A stretch of 11,219 nt of DNA from Caryophanales bacterium UBA1744 (GTDB lineage: Bacteria > Bacillota_I > Bacilli_A > RFN20 > CAG-826): assembly GCA_002314915.1 (NCBI GenBank), contig DCHU01000042.1, forward strand, positions 1 through 11,219, in the 5' to 3' direction. Below the pieces are notes generated by a model. The model was not told where the DNA came from and did not search any database. It was given only the letters and a program-made list of their open reading frames with translations. How positions within the stretch are numbered: position 1 is the stretch's first letter; each line of letters starts with the position of its first letter. A program made the translations under genes and the position numbers. Shown piece after piece: positions 1 to 5,608 of this stretch.

Positions 1-108
1 GATCTCATAGATGCCTGCGCCAAAAGTGCTCAAAACAACTTTGAGTCCCACATTATTTGTGACTTCGATAAACGTTAATCCGTTGAGTGACGATGTCTCT
101 ATCTTCAT
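1..108 (-). CDS. galM: Galactose mutarotase (aldose 1-epimerase), N-terminal fragment
   Basis: Only the first 36 codons are present; the gene continues past the left edge. The translation starts MKIETSSLNG and continues with N-N-V-G-L-K-V-V-L-S-T-F-G-A-G-I. This matches the usual N-terminus of aldose 1-epimerases, where a first strand is followed by a 'GmkvxlsxxGA' segment. The family interconverts alpha and beta anomers of galactose or other aldoses in the cytoplasm. Its ATG overlaps the TGA of the upstream alcohol dehydrogenase (ATGA, 105-108), which implies translational coupling. An AGAGG ribosome-binding site lies 7 nt upstream (minus strand of 116-120). The catalytic residues lie outside the window, so the family call rests on the N-terminus alone and substrate specificity cannot be stated. 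Confidence 0.72.
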   Translation of the reverse strand, partial: MKIETSSLNGLTFIEVTNNVGLKVVLSTFGAGIYEI

Positions 109-1304
109 TTCATAGCCTCTAGGTATATGGCCTTTAGTTCTTCTTTGTTCAATTCTTTAGGAACAGGGTATGTTGGGTTCGCTTCTTTATCAGCGTGCGC
201 TGCAAGCTCATCTAAGTCCTCACTCTTAATAATTGAACCAAGTCTGTTGCCGACGGACATTCTATCATTAAGGTCCCTAATCCATGACATAAAGTGCTCT
301 TTAGAGCATAAATTGCTGTTTTCTTGGCGTGTTTGAACGATTTTATCGAGTTCTGTGAGAGATTTATCACATGATTTGCCATATGCCTCTAGAACGTATG
401 GTAAAAGAATTGCGTTGGCTTCACCGTGCGGGACGTTGTACTTTCCGCCGATTGAATGAGCTAAAGCGTGGACATATCCAACATATGATTTAGTAAACGC
501 TTGTCCCGCTAAATATGCGGCATATTGCATATTGAGGACAGCCTGTTGATTGTGCGGATTCTCATAAAATGCATATAAGTTTTCCGAGATTAAGGAAACC
601 GCTGTTTTGGCAAATATGGCCGTTTTCTTGTAATTTGAGTGTCCGATATAGCTCTCAACCGCATGGGTTAAGGCATCCATTCCGGTCGTAGCAATAACAC
701 TCTTAGGCAAGTTAGCCAAAAGGTTTGGGTCTAATACGGCATAGTCAGGAATGAGTTTAGGGTCACTGATCGCGAACTTATCGCCATTCTTTTCGTTTGT
801 AACAACTGCTGCAACCGTCACTTCAGAGCCGGAGCCCGCAGTTGTTGGTATGGCGATGAACAAAGGGTATTTCTTTTTGACTTTGAGCATGCCTTTAAAC
901 TTGTTCAAGTCATCGTATTTTGATGTTAACAAACAAATTACTGCTTTAGCAGTATCAAGTGCTGAACCACCGCCTATAGCAAGAATTGCGTTGGTATTAT
1001 TCTCTTTAGCGAAGTCTCTACATCGATAAATCGATTCGAACGTTGGGTTAGGCACCACATCGCTAAAAACAAACGATTCAATCCCCTTTTCCTTTAAAGA
1101 TTCAACAATTGGTTCAAGCAAACCATGACGAATCATCGATGGAGTCGAGATTATAAGGACTCTCTTGCCTTCTAAAATGTTTCCAAGTTTGGTTGAAGAA
1201 CCTGCTCCTTTGATGAGGGTAGGTTCTCTAAAATTCATCGTTGCAACCGCAACATACATAGTCTTTTGAAAGACTCTGCAACACACACTTCTAAATAGGT
1301 TCAT
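105..1304 (-). CDS. Iron-containing alcohol dehydrogenase (group III Fe-ADH)
   Basis: A 399-residue NAD(P)-dependent dehydrogenase that interconverts an alcohol and an aldehyde or ketone. The nucleotide-binding motif GGGSALDTAK is at residues 111-120 and PTTAGSGSEVT at about 153-163. The metal ligands expected for this family are all present: D210 and H214 in DALTHAVE, H279 in the VHALAHSIGG block, and H293 in VPHGEANA. The conserved H283 is also there. The N-terminus (about 25 residues before the REP segment) resembles the N-terminal extension seen in many Bacillota Fe-ADHs, which favours the first ATG although no strong ribosome-binding site precedes it; M16 and M23 are alternative starts. 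The stop overlaps the galM start, so the two are probably co-transcribed. Substrate could be butanal, lactaldehyde or another carbonyl; the sequence does not decide. Confidence 0.93.
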   Translation of the reverse strand: MNLFRSVCCRVFQKTMYVAVATMNFREPTLIKGAGSSTKLGNILEGKRVLIISTPSMIRHGLLEPIVESLKEKGIESFVFSDVVPNPTFESIYRCRDFAKENNTNAILAIGGGSALDTAKAVICLLTSKYDDLNKFKGMLKVKKKYPLFIAIPTTAGSGSEVTVAAVVTNEKNGDKFAISDPKLIPDYAVLDPNLLANLPKSVIATTGMDALTHAVESYIGHSNYKKTAIFAKTAVSLISENLYAFYENPHNQQAVLNMQYAAYLAGQAFTKSYVGYVHALAHSIGGKYNVPHGEANAILLPYVLEAYGKSCDKSLTELDKIVQTRQENSNLCSKEHFMSWIRDLNDRMSVGNRLGSIIKSEDLDELAAHADKEANPTYPVPKELNKEELKAIYLEAMK

Positions 1305-1367
1305 GCTGATAATATAGATTATCGAGCAAGAAAAGTGTCGAAAAATCGTATTTTAGATTAAAAAGGT

Positions 1368-1395
1368 TTGAATGATTTTGCGGATATTGTTTAAT
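1368..1395 (+). promoter_or_regulatory. Candidate sigma-A promoter for the TlpA-like lipoprotein gene
   Basis: TTGAAT (1368-1373) and TTTAAT (1390-1395) are separated by 16 nt, close to the vegetative TTGACA/TATAAT consensus. Predicted transcription starts near 1402, leaving a leader of about 30 nt before the ATG at 1432. It overlaps an upstream in-frame ATG at 1372, which argues against that codon as the start. It lies in the 127-nt divergent spacer shared with the Fe-ADH gene. Confidence 0.5.
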
Positions 1396-1431
1396 ATGCA
1401 CGTTGAAGAAATATTGAGGGGAGATTTATTC

Positions 1432-2274
1432 ATGAAGAAAAATACACTCATGTTAATGCTTGGAGCACTTATGCTTGCTCCACTATCAGGATGCGCCGAG
1501 AAGACAGAAGTCTTTGAGTTCTGGCTCACACAGATCAATGGTGTTGAACTCGAGGATGTCGAGATCACAGTCAAAGATTCAAACGGCAAGGTTGCTGCAC
1601 AGCTTTTCACAGATAACGATGGATTCACAGGCAAGAGATTACCTGTTGCGGACTACACATTATCTTTTGACGGAGTTCCAAGCAACTGGAAACCTAGCAA
1701 GAACAAAATTAAAAAAGGCGAGACAAATATAGAAGTTGAATTTGAAACGTCAATCATAAACGAGGAAATGCCTTCAGGTCATAGATATACGAAAGGCGAA
1801 GTACTCTATGATTTCGAAGTCTGCGTTGCTGATGCAGAGGGCAATCCAAGCCGTCAGATGGCATCAGAGTATTTAAAGGGCCATGAAGTTCTTGCCATCA
1901 ACCTTTGGGCGACATGGTGTACGTATTGTAAACAGGAAATGCCAGCTATGCAGGATTACTATTCAACCACAACCGATAAGGTCGAGATTGTTTGTTTATC
2001 GTGCGATGAAGACGATAAGTTATCTGATGCGGTAGAGTGGAGAGAAACATACGGTCTTACAATGCCAATTGGAATAGATGAAGGTTATCAAGGCGCAAAC
2101 TTCAAAAGTTCATTCTCTTACGGATTCTATCCAGCAGGAATTCCGGCAACAATGGTTGTAGATCGCTATGGAATTATTCAGGTAATGCATGAAGGTGCAC
2201 TCACTTCTTCTGGTCAGTGGTCAAGATTGTTCCAGGATTACCTTGGCGACGATTACGTTCCTTCAAAAAAGTAG
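1432..2274 (+). CDS. TlpA/ResA-like thioredoxin-fold lipoprotein
   Basis: A 280-residue exported lipoprotein, predicted to be anchored outside the membrane and to act as a thiol-disulfide oxidoreductase. A lysine start and hydrophobic core lead to the lipobox L-S-G-C, with the lipidated cysteine at C21. Residues 26-107 form a beta-rich region with a 'VEITVKDSNGKV' strand pattern, resembling carboxypeptidase-regulatory or Ig-like stalk domains. Residues 115-275 are a TlpA-type domain with LWATWCTYCKQEMP around the redox pair C163/C166 and the cis-proline in IPAT (P238). The start at 1432 is chosen over the in-frame ATG at 1372 because a GGGGAG ribosome-binding site ends 8 nt upstream and the signal peptide starts here. 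No partner such as CcdA or a cytochrome biogenesis gene is in the window, so the thiol target is unknown. Confidence 0.92.
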   Translation: MKKNTLMLMLGALMLAPLSGCAEKTEVFEFWLTQINGVELEDVEITVKDSNGKVAAQLFTDNDGFTGKRLPVADYTLSFDGVPSNWKPSKNKIKKGETNIEVEFETSIINEEMPSGHRYTKGEVLYDFEVCVADAEGNPSRQMASEYLKGHEVLAINLWATWCTYCKQEMPAMQDYYSTTTDKVEIVCLSCDEDDKLSDAVEWRETYGLTMPIGIDEGYQGANFKSSFSYGFYPAGIPATMVVDRYGIIQVMHEGALTSSGQWSRLFQDYLGDDYVPSKK

Positions 2275-2285
2275 ATTTTATCGAA

Positions 2286-2316
2286 AGAAAAAGGTCTCAT
2301 TACGAGGCCTTTTTAA
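2286..2316. terminator. Bidirectional intrinsic terminator between convergent genes
   Basis: Arms 2288-2298 (AAAAAGGTCTC) and 2304-2314 (GAGGCCTTTTT) pair over 11 bp with one T-G wobble and a 5-nt loop. A T-run follows on the plus strand, and CCTTTTTCTTTC follows on the minus strand. It can therefore end both the TlpA-like gene and the phospholipase-like gene. The right arm overlaps the last codons of the minus-strand gene, whose TAA is at 2300-2302. Confidence 0.85.
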
Positions 2317-3286
2317 GTGTTTCTTTCTCTGGCCATTCCCAGACGACTGACTGATATTTGAGTGGCAATTCAGGTTCAAATCCATCATGATCGATGTTTG
2401 CGATATAAGCTTTGAACTCCGCTTTGATATCTTCACCGTTCTTTGCTCTATCAATAAGATTGCAAGCATTGCCGTAATCTTTTGCAGCCGCGTCCCATAG
2501 GTCTAAGAACGACTCGGTTCTCATCTCTCCTGTAACGCAGTTTGGCCACTCCTTATGCTCGATGTTCAAGAAGTCTATTCCTTCATACATCTTTGGCATC
2601 TCTAGAGGAATATTCATTCTGTGTGATTGAGAATAATCACCCATTATGTTCTTGGTAAACCAGAAGCTGAAATTATGAGGAACATTTGTGATCTTCATCG
2701 CGGTTCTGTAGTCGAGTGTGGAATGGTAGAAACTCTTTTCTGTGATGTTGTCTTTGACGTGAACTCTTTCATTTACGACGTTCCACATCTTTGATATTTT
2801 CATCAACTGTTTCTTGTCAATCTTAAGGTATTTTTCGCCAGCGTGAATGGTTAATGTCCCATACTTTTTGCCAATAACATTATCAAGTAATGTCTCATAC
2901 CACATATGAGAAAGGGACCACATCTTCTTCTCTTCTTCTACATCAGTGAATCCGGATTTAGCGAAGATGAACGGATGGCAGTTTCTATCCATTGAGTAAT
3001 GAATGAGGAGACCTTCTATGAATGCCCACAATAATTCTTTATCTTCCCCTGCTTCATTCGCGTAGTTCATGAGTTCGAGATAAACATCTGTGATATCCAT
3101 GTGATGGAGAGTCATACCATATGAGTTAACGTCTCCCTTGTTCTTTCTCTTTTTCCAAGGAATCTGCCCGAAGAAAAAGAATGGGTCAGGTCCTTGTGAT
3201 CCTAATATTGTTGCATCCTTATAGATGCCGTCTATATTTCTCATCACGTTAACGCAATAAGAATAGTGTGTGATTATTGCTGGCAT
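2300..3286 (-). CDS. Zinc-dependent phospholipase C family protein
   Basis: A 328-residue protein of the zinc-dependent phospholipase C / S1-P1 nuclease-like fold. Candidate metal ligands occur in the expected order: H7 (THY), D34 (GSQGPD), H61/H62 (LHHMD), and H96, D100 and H104 in HYSMDRNCHPF. Characterised relatives hydrolyse phospholipid head groups or phosphodiesters with three zinc ions. There is no signal peptide, so this version probably stays in the cytoplasm, unlike the secreted toxins of the family. An AGAGG ribosome-binding site lies 7 nt before the ATG. It is the last gene of a minus-strand unit, 68 nt after the tocopherol-cyclase-like gene, and ends in a shared terminator. The C-terminal 120 residues have no motif I recognise. 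The natural substrate is unknown. Confidence 0.82.
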   Translation of the reverse strand: MPAIITHYSYCVNVMRNIDGIYKDATILGSQGPDPFFFFGQIPWKKRKNKGDVNSYGMTLHHMDITDVYLELMNYANEAGEDKELLWAFIEGLLIHYSMDRNCHPFIFAKSGFTDVEEEKKMWSLSHMWYETLLDNVIGKKYGTLTIHAGEKYLKIDKKQLMKISKMWNVVNERVHVKDNITEKSFYHSTLDYRTAMKITNVPHNFSFWFTKNIMGDYSQSHRMNIPLEMPKMYEGIDFLNIEHKEWPNCVTGEMRTESFLDLWDAAAKDYGNACNLIDRAKNGEDIKAEFKAYIANIDHDGFEPELPLKYQSVVWEWPEKETLKKAS

Positions 3287-3325
3287 ATTTATACCTCTTT
3301 ATTCGATTATTACTTGTTACTTTAT

Positions 3326-3343
3326 TACCTATTTTACTAGGTA
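3326..3343. repeat. Perfect 6-bp inverted repeat in the 68-nt spacer
   Basis: TACCTA (3326-3331) and TAGGTA (3338-3343) are perfect inverted copies around a 6-nt AT-rich centre. It lacks a following T-run in either direction, so it is not a normal terminator. On the minus strand its centre reads TAAAAT, a possible -10 element, so it could be an operator upstream of the phospholipase-like gene. No convincing -35 box was found. Confidence 0.3.
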
Positions 3344-3354
3344 TTAACATAACA

Positions 3355-4494
3355 TTACTTGTCAAATTCTCCGTATTCGCATCCAAGATGGCTTGCTACC
3401 ATCTCTTCAATGAGTTCAGGTTCTGCTCCCTTAACTTTCTTATATAACTTTAGATGGGCAATTCCATTTCCACCATTCCAAAGCCTATTGAACTTCTTCA
3501 TTCCTTTAGGGTCTTCATAGTTCACGAACAGCATATCGTCCTTATTGCAGCTCGCTTCAACCTCAAATATATGAGTCTTGTTCTCCATCTTAACATTCCA
3601 GATGATTTCTGGAGTGTCTTCCGATTCAGAGAACTCACATTTGGCACCCGTCCAGAACTTGGAGAAGTTAAATTCGTATTCTTCTCCTTCAAGATATAAA
3701 GCACCCAATAGTCTTCTCGGTAATGTGATTCCAAACACTTTTGGTTTGCCGCCACCGATATCGAAGACGGTATTCTCGAGTTGTTTATTTCTTGTATATG
3801 AATAGATGCAGCATGAAGATAGCCATACCCATGGGGATGTGAAGTTAGAACCCCAGTTCTTATCTGCGTAGCCAAATGACCTTCCTGGTGTGACTGTGTA
3901 GTGTCTTCCGTCTAAGGTAATCTCACCTTCGTATAGGGTTTTCATGCCTTCTGCATGCCAATACATCTCAAACGCTTTAAGGTCTCTAAAGAGTTTTGAT
4001 GTTCCATAACCGACGTTCCATGCGATCGCTTTTTTCATTTTCAATGAAAACTGCATACTTCCGGCGTCTGACATCATCTCGGGATATTGTTCAACAGTCT
4101 CTTCTGAGACGGTTACGTTACCTCTCAAGATGACCTCGCTGCAGAAATTGTCTATGGCCTCAATGAAGAATGGCGCTTTCTCATGAACAGAGAAATCTGT
4201 CCACGGAATGAAGCGGTGAAGCTGTTTCTTACCTTCTCCCCATCTACCGCACTTGATCATGAGATATGATGGCTTAAGACCTTTCTCTTTGGCCTCTTTG
4301 CTCTGGCCTAGGATTACAGGTGATTTCTTGTTTCCCGGATTAATCAAAAAGAACTCGATAAAGAAAGGAACCTCATCTCCGGTCTCATCATCGATTGCGG
4401 TGAAAGAATGCCACCACCAATCGTAGCCCTGTCTTTTAAATTTGCCCGTGAGCATATAGGCGTTTCTCGCCAAATCACTTGTGTTAAATCCCAT
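3355..4494 (-). CDS. Tocopherol-cyclase-like (lipocalin-like) protein
   Basis: A 379-residue protein without signal peptide or membrane segment. The N-terminal part has aromatic repeats (GYDWWWHSF, residues 23-31). The centre carries EGEITLDGRHYTV (189-201) followed by FGYADKNWG (207-215) and SPWVWLSS (220-227). This 'Y-A-x-K-N-W-G ... W-x-W-L' signature is characteristic of tocopherol cyclase-type and related CrtC/lipocalin-like beta-barrel proteins. Plant and cyanobacterial relatives close the chromanol ring of tocopherol. A non-photosynthetic anaerobe is unlikely to make tocopherol, so the bacterial role is probably binding or modifying another lipid or prenyl compound; this is inference. 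It begins 15 nt after the HD hydrolase gene ends and has only a weak ribosome-binding site, which suggests translation from the upstream message. Family assignment rests on motif memory, not on a search. Confidence 0.68.
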   Translation of the reverse strand: MGFNTSDLARNAYMLTGKFKRQGYDWWWHSFTAIDDETGDEVPFFIEFFLINPGNKKSPVILGQSKEAKEKGLKPSYLMIKCGRWGEGKKQLHRFIPWTDFSVHEKAPFFIEAIDNFCSEVILRGNVTVSEETVEQYPEMMSDAGSMQFSLKMKKAIAWNVGYGTSKLFRDLKAFEMYWHAEGMKTLYEGEITLDGRHYTVTPGRSFGYADKNWGSNFTSPWVWLSSCCIYSYTRNKQLENTVFDIGGGKPKVFGITLPRRLLGALYLEGEEYEFNFSKFWTGAKCEFSESEDTPEIIWNVKMENKTHIFEVEASCNKDDMLFVNYEDPKGMKKFNRLWNGGNGIAHLKLYKKVKGAEPELIEEMVASHLGCEYGEFDK

Positions 4495-4509
4495 ATCTAT
4501 ATAATAGAA

Positions 4510-4932
4510 CTATTTTTCTAAGAATTCGATTGCTTCTCTATAGAGGTCAGCTTTCCAATGTGGCTTTCCTGTTCTTCTTGTATCCATATTGTGGCGAAGA
4601 TCCGCCAATTTGACCTTTGTGGCAATTGGATTGCTTTTAATCTTCTTAACGTAATCCATATAAGGGACATCATCTGGATGAGTTAATAGTTTTAGTGCTG
4701 AGATGATGTTATCGTTCATTCCTGCCTCTTTAAGAGTTTCAAAAGAGTATTTATCACCATGGTCTTCAATGACATCGTGGAGCAATGCCACGCAAGTCTC
4801 ATCTTCGGTCTCCATCTGAGTTGCTAAATAGAACGGATGGAATACATATGGGTATCCTCCTTTATCCTTATCTTCTTTACGAGCCTCGAACATGATTTCG
4901 ACCGCTATCTTAACTAATGGTGAATAATACAT
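4510..4932 (-). CDS. Small SpoT/Mesh1-like HD-domain phosphohydrolase
   Basis: A 140-residue single-domain HD protein. The metal and catalytic pattern of the RelA/SpoT hydrolase domain is visible: H32 in VFHP, H52-D53 with E56-D57 in LLHDVIED, and D111/N115 in KLADLRHN. No synthetase or regulatory domain follows, as in small alarmone hydrolases that remove the 3'-pyrophosphate from (p)ppGpp. Activity on another nucleotide is possible. The ATG at 4932 is chosen because AAAGGA lies 7 nt upstream (minus strand of 4940-4945) and the family usually begins just before 'xPLVxxA'. An in-frame ATG at 4971 adds 13 basic residues but has no spaced ribosome-binding site. It heads the unit containing the tocopherol-cyclase-like and phospholipase-like genes. 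No clear promoter was found upstream. Confidence 0.85.
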   Translation of the reverse strand: MYYSPLVKIAVEIMFEARKEDKDKGGYPYVFHPFYLATQMETEDETCVALLHDVIEDHGDKYSFETLKEAGMNDNIISALKLLTHPDDVPYMDYVKKIKSNPIATKVKLADLRHNMDTRRTGKPHWKADLYREAIEFLEK

Positions 4933-5044
4933 AACCTCATCCTTTCGCCGTTTTAAGACACTTAACTTCATTCCCCGTTTATCTAAGCGTTTCTAAAACA
5001 TAAGCCGTTTAGACAAGGGATTTGAACTTCATTCTCTTATATTA

Positions 5045-5082
5045 TATATAAAGAAAAAGAAGGCACTATATATGTCCTTCTT
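5045..5082 (-). terminator. Intrinsic terminator after the toxin-antitoxin relic
   Basis: AAGAAGG (5057-5063) pairs with CCTTCTT (5076-5082). Two further pairs (AC/GT) can form across a bulged C, around an AT-rich loop. On the minus strand the stem is followed by TTTCTTTATATATA, a usable U-tract. It lies directly downstream of the antitoxin and toxin remnant, and the last stop codon of the toxin relic falls in its loop. Confidence 0.65.
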
Positions 5083-5179
5083 CAATTCTTAAGATGTTAT
5101 CTATAATTTACCTTTGTGAACCGTGTAATTTAAAATAGTCTTCTCTTGAATACTTTGTGAATTCAATGTTCCAACTCAT
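5066..5179 (-). pseudogene. RelE/ParE-family toxin remnant, nonsense and 3'-truncated
   Basis: A minus-strand ATG at 5179 opens a frame reading MSWNIEFTKYSREDYFK then LHGSQR and TAA (5108-5110). Reading through that stop gives IIDNILRIEEGHI and TAG (5066-5068). The 'I-x-F-T-K ... K-L-x-G-S-Q-R-x-x-x-x-x-I-x-x-I' spacing matches the first third of RelE/ParE ribonuclease toxins. The TAA could come from one substitution in AAA or CAA. The other two thirds (catalytic strands and C-terminal helix) are absent; the terminator follows at once. Its ATG overlaps by ATGA the stop of the antitoxin's conserved frame (5176-5178), the usual arrangement of such modules. It cannot make an active toxin. Confidence is limited by its short length. 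Confidence 0.62.
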
Positions 5180-5501
5180 TCAAGTTCCAAATCTTCTTCA
5201 TTGATTTCTTGCGAATCTGTGTTTGAGATTCCAAGCTCTTTTTTGATTTCCTCAAGGGTGTAAGTTTTTCGTTTGGTTCAGCTTCTCTTTCTAGCGCAAG
5301 AACATAGTCTTGCAAATCTTCTAGGGTGTTCATAAGTTCAAGATACTCCTTTGGTGACAATAAAACGCATTCAGCCTTGTTGTTTTTCATAACAACCATG
5401 GCACCGTTGTCGTTAACGGATTTAAAAATCTTCCCTGCTAACCCCTTATTAAAATCTGAAATTGAAACCGTGCTATTAATAGCACTTTTAACATTACCCA
5501 T
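5163..5501 (-). CDS. Phd/YefM-family antitoxin, frameshifted near the C-terminus
   Basis: As it stands this frame encodes 112 residues. Residues 1-70 fit a Phd/YefM antitoxin: an N-terminal strand and SISDFNKGLAGKIF helix, then GAMVVMKNNKAECVLLSPKEYLELM. This part binds operator DNA in the family. After NEK (about residue 80) the frame turns into a K/R-rich tail unlike antitoxins. Shifting by one base at the A5 tract (5265-5269) instead reads YTLEEIKKELGIS, then NTDSQEINEEDLELE and TGA at 5176-5178. That is the acidic, helical toxin-binding end typical of the family. The gene therefore appears to have lost one A, through mutation or sequencing error. The DNA-binding half may still be made and repress its promoter. 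A strong promoter lies just upstream. Confidence 0.8.
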   Translation of the reverse strand: MGNVKSAINSTVSISDFNKGLAGKIFKSVNDNGAMVVMKNNKAECVLLSPKEYLELMNTLEDLQDYVLALEREAEPNEKLTPLRKSKKSLESQTQIRKKSMKKIWNLNELEH

Positions 5502-5518
5502 ATTTTTAACCCATATCC

Positions 5519-5546
5519 ATTATAGTAATATCGATAAATTTATCAA
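5519..5546 (-). promoter_or_regulatory. Antitoxin promoter (TTGATA-16-TATAAT)
   Basis: On the minus strand, TTGATA (5546-5541) and a perfect TATAAT (5524-5519) are 16 nt apart. Transcription should start near 5512, giving a leader of about 11 nt before the ATG at 5501. It drives the antitoxin/toxin relic and sits just after the nfnB operon terminator, which keeps the two units separate. Confidence 0.65.
5533..5544. promoter_or_regulatory. Palindromic operator candidate within the antitoxin promoter
   Basis: GATAAATTTATC is a perfect 12-bp palindrome that overlaps the -35 box and spacer of the antitoxin promoter. Phd/YefM antitoxins autoregulate by binding short palindromes at this place, so it is a reasonable autorepression site. 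An AT-rich palindrome of this length can also arise by chance. Confidence 0.45.
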
Positions 5547-5561
5547 TCTATTTATATATAG

Positions 5562-5594
5562 CAAAAGAAAAAGGGAACCGTTATGGCTCCCTTT
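5562..5594 (-). terminator. Intrinsic terminator of the nadK-nfnA-nfnB operon
   Basis: Arms 5570-5579 and 5585-5594 pair as 7 bp, one A-C mismatch, then 2 bp, closing on a 5-nt loop. On the minus strand the stem ends in CCCTTTTTCTTTTGC, a clear U-tract. It lies 14 nt beyond the nfnB stop. Confidence 0.82.
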
Positions 5595-5608
5595 AGTTTT
5601 TAGTTCAA

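Noticed and set aside
1372..1431. Upstream in-frame ATG extending the TlpA-like lipoprotein by 20 residues
   Set aside because: It overlaps the likely promoter, lacks a ribosome-binding site and would put residues before a complete lipoprotein signal peptide.
4933..4971. ATG at 4971 as the start of the HD hydrolase
   Set aside because: The GGGGA next to it has no spacing, while the ATG at 4932 has AAAGGA at 7 nt and the family-typical N-terminus.
4975..5017. Imperfect CCGTTTA direct repeats 30 bp apart upstream of the HD hydrolase
   Set aside because: Only about 10 of 13 bases match, there is no third regular copy and no link to a promoter, so chance is likely.
5264..5270. Programmed -1 frameshift at a classic slippery heptamer in the antitoxin
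   Set aside because: The tract has only five A and the zero frame is GAA-AAA-CTT, so it does not fit X-XXY-YYZ. No downstream stimulatory hairpin was evident. A lost base is simpler.
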